Positions 52,470 through 61,524 are shown, numbered from the stretch's first letter. The stretch is DNA of 64,000 bases from Solirubrobacter pauli (GCF_003633755.1 NZ_RBIL01000001.1:1597426-1661425); one strand, 5' to 3'. The notes: generated by a model from the sequence alone, not told the origin. Numbers and translations are program-made.

Positions 52470-53009
52470 ATGCAGACGGGGGCGCGTCGTTCTTGGATGG
52501 CGCGCATGATCCGTCGCATCTTCGCGCTCACCGCGCTCGGCTCCGTCGCCTTCGCCGCGCCGGCGCTCGCCGCTCCCAAGGCGAACACCATCACCGCCGT
52601 CGGCGGCATGAAGGTGAAGGCCAACGCGTACGTCCAGGACGACCAGCGCTGGGACGCGGACAGCTACACCGTCAAGTCCGGCGCGACGGTCACCCTGCGT
52701 GACAAGTCGACCGAGAAGCAGCCGCACACGCTGTCGCTGATCAAGAAGGTCCCGAAGACGCCGGCGCAGATCATGGGCTGCGAGGCCTGCGGGCCGCTGA
52801 TGGAGGCCCACGAGGCCAACCCGGAGACGATGGAGGTCGGCAAGGAGCTCGTCGAGGCCGGCGGCGAGGGCTTCGACACCGCGGGCGACTCGATCTTCCT
52901 CGCGCCCAAGGGCAAGGTCACCTTCAAGGTCACCGCCAAGAAGGGCACCAAGCTCGCGTTCGTGTGCGTCATCCACCCGTGGATGCTGGGCGAGATCAAG
53001 GTCTCCTAG
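52470..53009 (+). CDS. Secreted cupredoxin-like protein
   Basis: A 179-residue exported protein. Three Mets compete; the first (52470) has a GGGAG ribosome site 7 nt upstream and gives an N-region MQTGARRSWMARMIRRIF before the hydrophobic core. The cupredoxin-like domain has EKQPHTLSLIKKVPKTPAQI (His ligand) and the C-terminal LAFVCVIHPWMLGEIKVS with the Cys-His-Met set. A Cys pair (MGCEACGPLMEA) is unusual. Divergent from the MBL-fold gene. Its stop shares CTAG with the RTX gene. Confidence 0.83.
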   Translation: MQTGARRSWMARMIRRIFALTALGSVAFAAPALAAPKANTITAVGGMKVKANAYVQDDQRWDADSYTVKSGATVTLRDKSTEKQPHTLSLIKKVPKTPAQIMGCEACGPLMEAHEANPETMEVGKELVEAGGEGFDTAGDSIFLAPKGKVTFKVTAKKGTKLAFVCVIHPWMLGEIKVS

Positions 53010-54124
53010 CGCACCCACTGCACGCGCAGCCGGAACGCGGGCCGGCGCTTCGCGCCGTGCTCGATCGACAGCACGAGCTGTCCGTTCCGGCGCAGCAGCC
53101 GCTGCCCGGCCGTGTTCAGCGCCAGGGCGGCTCCGCTGCTCCCGCGCGCTGACGCGACCACGCGGTCGCGGAAGCGCGCCCGCCACTCACCCGCGAGCCC
53201 GGTGGCGAACGCCGCGCTCGGGGTGGCCACGCCCGCCTGCACCCCGATGACGCCGCCAGAGACGGCGACGGCATCGCAGTCCGGGCGCAACACGGTGAGC
53301 GCCCCGGCCTCGACCACGTCGGCGCCCGAGCCGCAGCGCACAGCGCCGCGGCTCGAGCCGGCGTTGATCCGGTCGTCGCCCGGACCGGCGTCGACGACCT
53401 CGGCCCGTACGCGGTCGTCCGAGCGGCCGGTCGTCAGCCAGTCGTCGCCGCCGTTGCCCAGCAGCCGGTCGGCACCGGGACCGCCGATCAGGCGGTTCGG
53501 CCCGTCGTCGCCGATCAGGACGTCGTCGGCCAGGCCGCCACGCACCTCGCGGATGCCTTCCAGCCGGTCCTCCGAGCGGGACTGCGGCCGCAGGTCGACC
53601 AGCACGCCCGTCCGGCGTGTCTCGTAGCTGACGATGCCTTGGCCGTCCCAGCTCCGGTACACGTCATGACCGCGTGTGGGCCCGTCGTCGTCGACGAAAT
53701 AGCCGTGCTGGTTCATCAGCACGTCGTTCCCCGGCCCGCCCGTCCCGTTGCCGGTGATGCGGTCGTTGCCGGGCCCGCCGTCGAAGCTCCCCTCCCCGGC
53801 GGCGACGTCGTCGCCGTCCCCGAGCTTGACCACGAGCGAGACGTAGGTGGCGTAGGCGCTGACGTCGCAGCGGGCGCTGCCGTCGCCCTGCAGCGAGCAA
53901 CCACGGCCGGCGGTCAGCGGCGCGCCCGTGTCGCGCAGCACCGCCAGGGTCTCCGCGGGCTCCTCTGTGGTGACGACGTTGCGCTCCCCAGGCGCGGCCG
54001 TGAAGACCACGTAGTACACGCAGTTCTCCTTGCCGCAGCTCGCGTCCACGCCCACTTTCGCGGCGCGCGCCGGCGCGGCGAAGAGCACGAACCACCCGAG
54101 GATGAGCACCGCTGTCACTCGCAT
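53006..54124 (-). CDS. Secreted calcium-binding RTX-repeat protein
   Basis: A 372-residue exported protein. The signal peptide is MRVTAVLILGWFVLFAAPARA. The central region has RTX nonapeptide-like repeats: FDGGPGNDRITGNG, GTGGPGNDVLMN, GGLADDVLIGDDGPNRLIGG, PGADRLLGNGGDDWLTTG and DAGPGDDRINAG, which bind Ca2+ in a beta roll. The flanking parts are beta-rich with two Cys pairs. There is no T1SS secretion tail, so export is by the Sec route. Probable role: surface structure or Ca-dependent adhesion. Confidence 0.82.
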   Translation of the reverse strand: MRVTAVLILGWFVLFAAPARAAKVGVDASCGKENCVYYVVFTAAPGERNVVTTEEPAETLAVLRDTGAPLTAGRGCSLQGDGSARCDVSAYATYVSLVVKLGDGDDVAAGEGSFDGGPGNDRITGNGTGGPGNDVLMNQHGYFVDDDGPTRGHDVYRSWDGQGIVSYETRRTGVLVDLRPQSRSEDRLEGIREVRGGLADDVLIGDDGPNRLIGGPGADRLLGNGGDDWLTTGRSDDRVRAEVVDAGPGDDRINAGSSRGAVRCGSGADVVEAGALTVLRPDCDAVAVSGGVIGVQAGVATPSAAFATGLAGEWRARFRDRVVASARGSSGAALALNTAGQRLLRRNGQLVLSIEHGAKRRPAFRLRVQWVR

Positions 54125-54160
54125 GCAGGCAACAACGGTGCTCCTCTCAAGAAGTTGCGA

Positions 54161-55039
54161 CTAGTCAGCGGCCGCCGCGGCGTAGAGCGACTGCGCGACC
54201 GAGCCCTGGTAGGGCCCGTACATCACGTTCGGCTGGTTGTCGTAGCCGTAGGAGTTGACGCTGACCACGTTCGAACCGACGATCCAGCCACCGCCGGAGG
54301 AGCCGCCGGTCATGTCGCAGCCGATGCCGAGCGTCGCCGGGTTGGCGGACGTGTCCTGGGTCTGCAGACCGGAGTTGCAGCGCCACAGGCGTTCGCCGTC
54401 GAACGGCGGCGCCGCCGGATAGCCGTACGAGGTGTACGTCTGCGAGCGGCTGTAGTTGAACGCGATGCCGCGCCCGCCGACGCGGTCGGTCAACGCGGTG
54501 CCGCCCGCCGGGGCGACGACCGCCGCGCCGAGGTCGTAGCTGAACTCACCCGAGTTGCCCCAGGCGCTCGTGGTGAAGAGGTTCTCGGCCACGTAGGCGC
54601 CGAGCGGGGCCGAGCCGTCCTTGTAGGCGGGCACGAACTCCCAGTTGGTGGCGAAGGCGCCGGGGCCCTCGTTGACGCAGTGGCCCGCGGTCCAGACCAC
54701 GCTCTTGTTGCCGCTCAGCAGCGCAGTGCCCGAGCACACGTAGTCGTTGCCGCCGAGCGTGAAGAACACCTTGCCGTGCGTGGAGGTCGGCGCCTGCGTG
54801 TAGGGCGTCGTCACCTCCGCGGACGTCCACGGCAGCGGCGCGGCCTTGGCTTCGGCCTGGGGAGCGGCTCCCCCGAACCGCTGCTCGGCCGGCTTGGCCG
54901 CTTCCCGTCGCTCCGGCGTCCAGTAGTCGGCCACCGAGCTCGCCGACTGGCTGACCTCCTGGCTCTCGACCCGCGCCTCAGCCGAGGCCGCGGACAGCAA
55001 CAGGCATGCCAGCACCGCCGGCGTAGTGAAACGTCGCAA
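54161..55039 (-). CDS. Secreted trypsin-like serine protease
   Basis: A 292-residue exported protease of family S1 type. After a signal peptide (TTPAVLACLLLSAASAEAR) and a pro-region of about 75 residues, the triad is visible: His in VVWTAGHCVNEG near 122, Asp in GEFSYDLGAAVV near 167, and Ser in GCDMTGGSSGGGWIVG near 250. A Cys pair flanks the His (YVCSG and GHC). The pro-region suggests zymogen activation. It is 36 nt beyond the RTX gene on the same strand. Confidence 0.9.
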   Translation of the reverse strand: MRRFTTPAVLACLLLSAASAEARVESQEVSQSASSVADYWTPERREAAKPAEQRFGGAAPQAEAKAAPLPWTSAEVTTPYTQAPTSTHGKVFFTLGGNDYVCSGTALLSGNKSVVWTAGHCVNEGPGAFATNWEFVPAYKDGSAPLGAYVAENLFTTSAWGNSGEFSYDLGAAVVAPAGGTALTDRVGGRGIAFNYSRSQTYTSYGYPAAPPFDGERLWRCNSGLQTQDTSANPATLGIGCDMTGGSSGGGWIVGSNVVSVNSYGYDNQPNVMYGPYQGSVAQSLYAAAAAD

Positions 55040-55108
55040 AACTGCCTCCCGTCTCCCACACGTTCAAGCACCCCTGCACGAACGTGTGATTGATGTGACG
55101 AGCCCAGA

Positions 55109-55873
55109 CTAGCGCGCAGAAACCTTGCGGTATTTCAGTACGGCCAACGGCGCGAACACCACCGTCAGGCCGATCGACCACAACGTCGCCTGCCACACCG
55201 AGTTGCCCGCCGGGGTGCCGATGAACAGGTGGCGCATCGCGTCGACGGTGATGGTGAACGGGTTCACCTTGGCGAACGCCTCCAGTGCCCCGGGCATGTT
55301 CTCGACCGGCACGAACGCGGACGAGATGAACGTCAGCGGGAAGATGACAGTGAACCCGATCTGCTGTGCGCTCTCCGCACTCGACGAGTACAGACCGACC
55401 AGCGCGAAGATCCAGCTGAACGCGTACCCGAACAGCAGCAGCAGGAGGATCCCGTAGGCGATCTCGGGCACGCTGGAGTTGAAGCGGAACCCGACCACCA
55501 GGCCGACCAGCAGGATGATGATGACGCCGAACAGGTTCACCACCACGTCGGCGAGCGTGCGCCCGGCGAGCACCGCCGAGCGCGCCATCGGCAGCGAGCG
55601 GAAGCGGTCGATCAGGCCCTTGTTGAGGTCCTCGACCAGCCCCACCGCGGTCAGCGCGCCACCGAAGGTGATGTTCTGGACGATGATGCCCGGGATCAGG
55701 AAGTCCTCGTAGTCGAGCCCGGGGACCTGGATCGAGCCACCGAACACGTACACGAACAGCAGCACGAACATGATCGGCTGGATCGTGTAGCCGATCAGCA
55801 TCTCCGGCTGGCGCCGGAACTTGATCAGGTTGCGCTTGAGGATCACCAGCGCGTCGGCGACGATCTCAGGCAT
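55109..55873 (-). CDS. ABC-2 type exporter permease (DrrB-like)
   Basis: A 254-residue membrane protein with six helices. Conserved segments: LIKFRRQPEMLIGYTIQPIM at the start, DFLIPGIIVQNITFGGALTA, GLIDRFRSLPMARSAVLAGR (the conserved ABC-2 loop) and the closing FISSAFVPVENMPGALEAFA with KVNPFTITVDAMRHLF. This is the drug/daunorubicin-resistance permease type. It overlaps the ATPase gene by 8 nt, so the two form an exporter. Substrate unknown. Confidence 0.93.
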   Translation of the reverse strand: MPEIVADALVILKRNLIKFRRQPEMLIGYTIQPIMFVLLFVYVFGGSIQVPGLDYEDFLIPGIIVQNITFGGALTAVGLVEDLNKGLIDRFRSLPMARSAVLAGRTLADVVVNLFGVIIILLVGLVVGFRFNSSVPEIAYGILLLLLFGYAFSWIFALVGLYSSSAESAQQIGFTVIFPLTFISSAFVPVENMPGALEAFAKVNPFTITVDAMRHLFIGTPAGNSVWQATLWSIGLTVVFAPLAVLKYRKVSAR

Positions 55874-56813
55874 CTTCGGCGTCCACCTCCTCGGCGGGCT
55901 TGCCCGTCAGCGTGAGGAAGACGTCGTCGAGCGTGGGCCGGCGGACGGCGATGTCGGCGATCGCCACGCCCGCCTCGTCGAGCGCGCGCACCGCGTCGGC
56001 GACCGGGATCCGGCCCGGCACGGTGACGAGCGGGAACTCGGCGTGGACGTCGTCGCAGATGCCCTGCAGCGCCTGCTTGGCCTTCTCCTCGTCGGCCGTG
56101 TCGCGCAGCGTCACCTCGAGCCGCTCGCCGCCCATCCGCGCCTTGAGCTCGTCGCTCGTGCCCTCGGCGATCACCCTGCCGTGGTCGATCACGGCGATCC
56201 GGTCCGCGAGCCGGTCGGCCTCGTCGAGGTACTGCGTGGTGAGCAGGACGGTCGTGCCCTCGGCCACGCGCGCCTCGATCGTCTCCCACAGGCCGATCCG
56301 CGAGCGCGGGTCCAGGCCGGTGGTCGGCTCGTCGAGGAAGACGACGGGCGGGTGGGCGACCAGCGCGGCCGCGAGGTCCAGCCGGCGTCGCATGCCGCCG
56401 GAGTAGGTCTTGGCGGGCCGGTCGGCGGCGTCCGTGAGGGCGAAGCGCTCGAGCAGCTCGTTCGCCCGGTCACGCGCGGTCGCCTTGCCCAGGTGGTAGA
56501 GGCGGCCGACCATGTCGAGGTTCTCGAAGCCCGTCAGGTTCTCGTCGACGGCCGCGTACTGGCCGGCGAGCCCGATCCGGCCGCGGAGCGCCTTCGCGTC
56601 GGCCTTGACGTCGAGCCCCGCCACGCGGGCGGTCCCCGCGTCCGCCTCGAGCAGGGTGGTGAGGATGCGGACGGCGGTCGTCTTCCCGGCCCCGTTGGGA
56701 CCGAGCAGGCCCAGCACGGACCCGGCCTCGGCACGCAGGTCCACGCCCCGCAGCGCGTGCACCTTGCCGTAGGACTTCTGCAACCCCTCCGCGATGATCG
56801 CTGGGTCCGGCAC
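55866..56813 (-). CDS. ABC exporter ATPase (DrrA-like)
   Basis: A 315-residue ATPase of the DrrA type. Walker A LLGPNGAGKTTAVRILTTLL near 40, Q-loop region AGQYAAVDENLTGFENLDMV, signature KTYSGGMRRRLDLAAALVAH, Walker B VVFLDEPTTGLDPRSR and the switch His region LLTTQYLDEADRLADRI. The C-terminal 90 residues are the DrrA-specific extension ending RRPTLDDVFLTLTG. The GTG at 56813 (MPDPAIIAEGLQKSYG) is preferred because TACGGT lies 9 nt upstream; a GTG at 56864 is an alternative. Confidence 0.94.
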   Translation of the reverse strand: MPDPAIIAEGLQKSYGKVHALRGVDLRAEAGSVLGLLGPNGAGKTTAVRILTTLLEADAGTARVAGLDVKADAKALRGRIGLAGQYAAVDENLTGFENLDMVGRLYHLGKATARDRANELLERFALTDAADRPAKTYSGGMRRRLDLAAALVAHPPVVFLDEPTTGLDPRSRIGLWETIEARVAEGTTVLLTTQYLDEADRLADRIAVIDHGRVIAEGTSDELKARMGGERLEVTLRDTADEEKAKQALQGICDDVHAEFPLVTVPGRIPVADAVRALDEAGVAIADIAVRRPTLDDVFLTLTGKPAEEVDAEDA

Positions 56814-56822
56814 GAAGGGCGC

Positions 56823-56828
56823 ACCGTA
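56823..56828 (-). promoter_or_regulatory. -10 box TACGGT of the DrrAB-type operon
   Basis: On the minus strand TACGGT, 9 nt, then GTG at 56813. Confidence 0.5.
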
Positions 56829-56873
56829 TAGGAGCGCGGTCGGCCGCGGAGTACGGTCTGGCACACTCTTCGG

Positions 56874-58064
56874 GTGCCGGTTCGAACCCTGATCGCGTTG
56901 CTCGGAGTCGTGGTCGCGGCCGGCATCGCGGTCGCGTCGGCGCCCGCGCAGGGCAGCGCGAAGGCCTCGGCGACCGCCGCCGTCATCACCGGCGACCTCG
57001 GCCGTGTCGCGCGCGTCCGCGCCTCCGGCGACGACTCCGCGTCGAGCAGCGTGCCCGCCGACACGCCGGACGGGATCGTGTTGGGCGACGGCTTCGTGTC
57101 CGTCGCGACGTCGGTGTCGTCGCTGTCGGCGGAAGCGCAGGCGGAGGCCGACGACGTCGAGCTCTTCGGCGGCCTGGTGACGGCGTCGCACGTCGCGCGC
57201 AAGGCGACGACGAGCGGCGGCAAGGTCTCCTACTCCGGGACCGTCCTCGGCCTCACGTTCGGCGACGAGTCGATCGACGAGGTCAAGGGCACGAAGGTCT
57301 ACCAGTTCCGGGAGGGCCGGATCACGGCCAACAAGCGCGGCGCAGGGTTGACGGTCGAGCTCACGTCCGAGGTCGAGGGCATCCCCGCCGGCACCACCGT
57401 GGTCGTGGCCGACGTGTCCGCGAGCGCCTCCGGCAGCGGCGGCGGCTCGTCGACGCCCGACCCGGGCGCGACCGCGCCCCCCACCGCCACGCCGACCCCC
57501 ACCGCGACGCCGAAGGCGACCGCCACGCCCAAGCCGAGCAAGCCGAAGCGCACCTGGCGCGAGCGGCTGATGGGCTCCGGGTTCGTGTTCCCGGTCGGCG
57601 GCCCGGCGGACATCGGCGGCCCGTTCGGCGCGCCGCGCGCGAGCACCGGGCGCCCGCACGAGGGCAACGACATCTTCGCCGACTTCGGCACGCCGGTCGT
57701 CGCCGTGGCCGACGGCACGCTCGCCAACGTCGGCACGCTCCCGATCTCCGGCAACCGCCTGTGGGTCTACGCCGACAGCGGCGACCAGTTCTTCTACGCG
57801 CACCTGTCCGCGTTCTCGGCGAACGCGGTCGACGACCGCCGCGTCGAGGCGGGCGAGGTGCTCGGCTACGTCGGCAACACCGGCGACGCCGAGCCGACCC
57901 CGCCCCACGTCCACTTCGAGATCCACCCGAACGGCGGCGACGCCGTGGACCCGAACCCATTCCTGGTCGCCTGGCAGAAGCGCGCGGGCGCGACCTCACG
58001 GCCGGACACCGCCGAGCGCCCGGGAGCGCTCGTCGAGGTCCGTGATTTCATCGAGGAGCGATGA
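56874..58064 (+). CDS. Secreted M23-family metallopeptidase
   Basis: A 396-residue exported protein. The signal peptide region is TLIALLGVVVAAGIAVASAP. Residues 30-180 form a beta-rich domain without assignment. A Thr/Pro repeat linker (PTATPTPTATPKATATPKPS) leads to the peptidase M23 domain (about 235-370) with FPVGGPADIGGPFGAPRAST, the zinc ligands in RPHEGNDIFADFGTPVVAVA and the closing PPHVHFEIHPNGGDAVDPNP. Members cut peptidoglycan stem peptides. GTG start. It overlaps the next gene by ATGA. Confidence 0.92.
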   Translation: MPVRTLIALLGVVVAAGIAVASAPAQGSAKASATAAVITGDLGRVARVRASGDDSASSSVPADTPDGIVLGDGFVSVATSVSSLSAEAQAEADDVELFGGLVTASHVARKATTSGGKVSYSGTVLGLTFGDESIDEVKGTKVYQFREGRITANKRGAGLTVELTSEVEGIPAGTTVVVADVSASASGSGGGSSTPDPGATAPPTATPTPTATPKATATPKPSKPKRTWRERLMGSGFVFPVGGPADIGGPFGAPRASTGRPHEGNDIFADFGTPVVAVADGTLANVGTLPISGNRLWVYADSGDQFFYAHLSAFSANAVDDRRVEAGEVLGYVGNTGDAEPTPPHVHFEIHPNGGDAVDPNPFLVAWQKRAGATSRPDTAERPGALVEVRDFIEER

Positions 58065-58459
58065 GCGACGAGAACGCGACCAAGCCGCCCCTCGTCGAGC
58101 GCCTGCGCGCGCAGCGGGAGACGCACCGCGAGCGCTCGCGGATCGCGCGCCTCGGGTTCGTCATCGTCGGGTTCACGGTCCTGTTCGCGGGCATCGCGAT
58201 GATGGTCCTGCCCGGCCCGGCCTTCGCGGTCATCCCGATCGGGCTCGCGATCCTCTCGCTCGAGTTCGCCTGGGCGGCCCGCCTGCTCGACGTCGCCCTC
58301 GAGCAGGCCGAGAAGGCCCGCGCCAGCGCCAAGGAGACCACGAAGACGCAGCGGATCGTGGTCGCCGTCGCGTCCGTCCTGGCGGTCGCCGCGATCGCCG
58401 CCGCCGTCCTGGTCTGGGGGATCCCGAACTGGGTCCCCGTGATCGGCGACTGGCTGTAG
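58061..58459 (+). CDS. TIGR02611-type (PGPGW) membrane protein
   Basis: A 132-residue protein. A charged N-terminus (VERLRAQRETHRERSRIARL) precedes two adjacent hydrophobic segments with the hallmark MMVLPGPAFAVIPIGLAILS and the following LEFAWAARLLD. A charged helix and a third membrane segment follow (VVAVASVLAVAAIAAAVLVW). This actinobacterial family has no known function. Translation coupled to the M23 gene. Confidence 0.85.
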   Translation: MSDENATKPPLVERLRAQRETHRERSRIARLGFVIVGFTVLFAGIAMMVLPGPAFAVIPIGLAILSLEFAWAARLLDVALEQAEKARASAKETTKTQRIVVAVASVLAVAAIAAAVLVWGIPNWVPVIGDWL

Positions 58460-58495
58460 CGATGAGTTCGCGGCCGGTCCGGCGTTACACCGGAC

Positions 58496-58975
58496 ATGAC
58501 CGCACAGCGCATCATCACCACCCTGTGGTTCGACGGCCAGGCTGAGCAGGCCGCCGAGCTCTACTGCTCGATCTTCGACGACGCCCGGATCGTCAGCGTC
58601 GTGCCCTACCCCGACGGCACCGACAAGGCCGGCGAGGCGATGACGGTCGAGTTCGAGCTGCTCGGCCAGCGCTACCTCGGCCTCAACGGTGGCCCGCAGT
58701 TCCCGTTCACCGAGGCGATCTCGCTCCAGGTCCTGTGCCGCGACCAGGCGGAGATCGACCGCTACTGGGACGCGCTCACCGACGGTGGCGAGGAGGGCGC
58801 ATGCGGCTGGCTCAAGGACCGCTTCGGCCTCTCCTGGCAGATCATCCCGGAGCAGGTCAGCCGCTTCTTCACGGGCGACCGCGAGGCCTCCGCGCGCGCC
58901 GCGCAGGCGATGTACGGGATGCGCAAGCTCGACATCGCGGCCCTGGAGGCGGCGCGCGCCGCGATTCCGGCCTAG
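58496..58975 (+). CDS. VOC-family protein (PhnB / 3-demethylubiquinone methyltransferase-like)
   Basis: A 159-residue glyoxalase-fold protein. Family segments: QRIITTLWFDGQAEQAAELY, CSIFDDARIVSVVPYPDGTD, AMTVEFELLGQRYLGLNGGP and CGWLKDRFGLSWQIIPEQVS. The fold is paired beta-alpha-beta3 units; this subgroup usually has no proven enzyme activity. It stands alone. Confidence 0.92.
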   Translation: MTAQRIITTLWFDGQAEQAAELYCSIFDDARIVSVVPYPDGTDKAGEAMTVEFELLGQRYLGLNGGPQFPFTEAISLQVLCRDQAEIDRYWDALTDGGEEGACGWLKDRFGLSWQIIPEQVSRFFTGDREASARAAQAMYGMRKLDIAALEAARAAIPA

Positions 58976-59012
58976 TGGGAAGCGCCGGGCCCGCGGCGGC
59001 GTCTTGCGAGGC

Positions 59013-59567
59013 ATGTCCTCGCCGCTCTCCACCAGCAACGCCGCCATCGCGCTCGCCAACTTCGAGCTGATCACCGCCGACACGGTCACGCTCGCCGACG
59101 CCGAGCGGGTCGTCGCCCCCGAGCACGTCAACCACGAGGCCCACAACGAGCCGCTGGAATGTCGTGAGCGGGGACCCCGCGGCCTGCTCGCCACCCGCGA
59201 GTGGCTGCGCGCGGGGTTCTCGCGCTTCGAGATCGAGCCGGTCGACGTGGTCGAGGAGGGCGAGCTCGTCGCCCTGCGCTGCCGCGTCACCGTCCGCCAC
59301 ACGGGCGACGTCGCGTTCTTCGATCCGGCGGGCCGCGTCAAGGACGCGTTCCCGCCGACGCACCGCGAGGCGACGATCGCGCAGTCGCACTGGTTCGTCA
59401 TCCGTGACGGCCTCGCCCATGAGCACCGCGCCGTGCGCGACGACCTCGGCATGGCGACGCAGCTCGGCTGGGTGCCGCCGAAGCCGCCGTTCCTGCTCGG
59501 CATGGCGCTGGCCAAGCGCCGGACGCAGCGCGCGGTCGACCGCGGTGTGGCGCCCTGGCAACGGTGA
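59013..59567 (+). CDS. SnoaL-like / ester-cyclase-fold protein
   Basis: A 184-residue protein of NTF2-like fold. NAAIALANFELITADTVTLA, VVAPEHVNHEAHNEPLECRE, GLLATREWLRAGFSRFEIEP and ALRCRVTVRHTGDVAFFDPA follow the SnoaL pattern, ending with the QSHWFVIRDGLAHEHRAVRD segment. It overlaps the photolyase gene by GTGA, so the two are probably co-translated; the functional link is not clear. Confidence 0.82.
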   Translation: MSSPLSTSNAAIALANFELITADTVTLADAERVVAPEHVNHEAHNEPLECRERGPRGLLATREWLRAGFSRFEIEPVDVVEEGELVALRCRVTVRHTGDVAFFDPAGRVKDAFPPTHREATIAQSHWFVIRDGLAHEHRAVRDDLGMATQLGWVPPKPPFLLGMALAKRRTQRAVDRGVAPWQR

Positions 59568-61027
59568 GCCGGGCGCCCGCCCGCGCCGTACCCGCGAGGA
59601 TGGGCCACACGGCGCTGATCCTCGGCGACCAGCTGATGCGCGACAACCCGGCGCTGGACGGTGCCGACCGGGTGCTGCTGATCGAGGCGCGCGCCCCGCT
59701 GCGGCGGGTGCGCACGCACCGCCGGCGCGCCCACCTCGTGTTCAGCGCGATGCGCCACTTCGCCGCCGAGCACGATCACGCGGAGCACGTCCGCGCCGAC
59801 TCGTTCGCGGAGGTCCTCCGTGACCGGCGCGACGTGGTCTGCGCCGAGCCCAACCGCACCGGAGCGCGCGCGAGCCTGGCGCGGCTCGGCGTGCGCTTCG
59901 TGCCCTCCAACCAGTTCCTGGGCGGCTTCGACGACTGGGTCGAGGGCCGGCGGCGGCTGCTGATGGAGGACTTCTACCGCGACCAGCGCCGGCGACTCGG
60001 CGTCCTGCTCGACGAGGACGGCGAACCCGAAGGCGGGCGCTGGAACTTCGACGAGGAGAACCGCAAGCCGCCGCGCGCGGGCCTGCTCGCCCCCGAGCCG
60101 TGGCGCCCCGCCGAGGACGACATCGACGCGCAGGTGCGACGTGACCTAGACGCGCTCCGGGACGTCGAGCTATGGGGTGAGGACGGCCCGCGGGCCGTCG
60201 CGGCGACGCCGGCGGAAGCCGAGGCGGCACTGCACGCGTTCGTCGAGCGGCGCCTGCCGGAGTTCGGGCCGTGGCAGGACGCGATGGTCGACGGCGACCA
60301 CGTCCTGTTCCACTCCCAGCTCAGCGCACCGCTCAACCTCGGGCTGCTGGCGCCCCTGCGCGCGGTGCGCGCGGCGGAGGACGCCTACCGGCGCGGCGCC
60401 GCGCCGCTCGCCTCGGTCGAGGGCTTCGTCCGCCAGATCATCGGCTGGCGCGAGTACGTGTGGGGCATGTACCGGCGGCGGCGCGACCGCGGCAACGCGC
60501 TCGGCGCCCACCACGCGCTCCCCCCTGCGTTCTGGGGGCACCAGACGGGCTGGCACTGCCTGGACACCGTGGTGCGCGGCGTCGAGGAAGACGCCTACGC
60601 GAACCACATCGAGCGGCTGATGGTGCTCGGGAACATCCTCCTGCTCGCGGGCGTGGAGCCGTGGGCGGCGGTGCGCTGGTTCCAGGGCGCGTTCATCGAC
60701 GGCGCCGAGTGGGTGATGGCGCCGAACGCCGCCGGCATGGCGCTGTACGCGGACGGCGGCGAGATGATGTCCAAGCCGTACGCCGCCGGCGGCAACTACA
60801 TCAACAAGATGTCGACGTTCTGCGGGGGCTGCCGCTACTCGCCGAACGTGCGCACGGGCGCGGACGCGTGCCCGGTCACGGCGCTGTACTGGGACTTCGT
60901 CGATCGCAACCAGGCGAGGCTCAGCGGCAACCGCCGGATGCGGCAGCCGCTGCGCACGCTCGCCCGGCTCGACGACATGGACGCGGTGCGGGCGCGTGCT
61001 CAGGCCGCGCGGGCCGAGCTGGGCTGA
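59564..61027 (+). CDS. FeS-containing cryptochrome/photolyase-family protein (PhrB type)
   Basis: A 487-residue flavoprotein of the bacterial (6-4) photolyase / FeS-BCP group. The N-terminal lumazine-type Rossmann domain has HTALILGDQLMRDNPALDGA and VRFVPSNQFLGGFDDWVEGR. The FAD domain has FHSQLSAPLNLGLLAPL, GFVRQIIGWREYVWGMYRRR and AEWVMAPNAAGMALYADGG. The FeS cysteines are visible in NKMSTFCGGCRYSPN and GADACPVTALYWDFV, with one more Cys expected earlier (GWHCLDTV). Probable role: light-driven DNA repair. GTG start overlapping the SnoaL gene; ATG at 59600 is an alternative. Confidence 0.93.
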   Translation: MSRAPARAVPARMGHTALILGDQLMRDNPALDGADRVLLIEARAPLRRVRTHRRRAHLVFSAMRHFAAEHDHAEHVRADSFAEVLRDRRDVVCAEPNRTGARASLARLGVRFVPSNQFLGGFDDWVEGRRRLLMEDFYRDQRRRLGVLLDEDGEPEGGRWNFDEENRKPPRAGLLAPEPWRPAEDDIDAQVRRDLDALRDVELWGEDGPRAVAATPAEAEAALHAFVERRLPEFGPWQDAMVDGDHVLFHSQLSAPLNLGLLAPLRAVRAAEDAYRRGAAPLASVEGFVRQIIGWREYVWGMYRRRRDRGNALGAHHALPPAFWGHQTGWHCLDTVVRGVEEDAYANHIERLMVLGNILLLAGVEPWAAVRWFQGAFIDGAEWVMAPNAAGMALYADGGEMMSKPYAAGGNYINKMSTFCGGCRYSPNVRTGADACPVTALYWDFVDRNQARLSGNRRMRQPLRTLARLDDMDAVRARAQAARAELG

Positions 61028-61524
61028 AGCGCGGCCCGGCGACGGCGCACGAGCGGCGCCATCAGCCAGCGCTGCAGGCGCGCGGTCAGCAGCGGAGCGT
61101 GCGCCTCCTCGGCGTAGCGGTGCGCGAGCGTCGCCAGGTCGCGCGGATCGCGCGGCAGGCCCCGCCGGTTCATGCGTCCCGCGTGGGCGAGCGCGACGAC
61201 CTCGGTGAACAGCTCCGCCATCGCCAGCGCCGGGGTCACCTCGATCCGCATCTGCGCCTCGCCGGTCCCGACGTTGGCGAAGGCGTGCGTGACACCGGGC
61301 GGCACTTCGATCACGTCGCCCGGATGAGCGATGAGCGTGCGCAGCCCGAGCCGGAAGCGCACCGTGCCGGCGACGACCTCGAAGCGCTCGGTCTGCACCG
61401 CGTGCACGTGCGGGATCGGCACCTTGCCGCCTTCGCGCAGCGCGAAGTCGAAGGCCAGCTTCTCGGGCGAGCGGTGGGTGAACGTGAACCGCTCGCCGGT
61501 CACGGGGTTCTCGAGCGTGGTCAT
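61000..61524 (-). CDS. Cupin-domain protein
   Basis: A 174-residue protein. The cupin core has LREGGKVPIPHVHAVQTERF (motif 1 with HVH and later Glu), VVAGTVRFRLG and motif 2 DVIEVPPGVTHAFANVGTGE. The C-terminal 65 residues are helical and basic. It overlaps the NmrA-family gene by ATGA and the photolyase tail by 28 nt. Metal and substrate are unknown. Confidence 0.88.
   Translation of the reverse strand: MTTLENPVTGERFTFTHRSPEKLAFDFALREGGKVPIPHVHAVQTERFEVVAGTVRFRLGLRTLIAHPGDVIEVPPGVTHAFANVGTGEAQMRIEVTPALAMAELFTEVVALAHAGRMNRRGLPRDPRDLATLAHRYAEEAHAPLLTARLQRWLMAPLVRRRRAALQPSSARAA

Noticed and set aside
55109-56813. DrrAB-type exporter as sign of an antibiotic gene cluster
   Set aside because: No polyketide, peptide synthetase or tailoring genes stand nearby; neighbours are unrelated.
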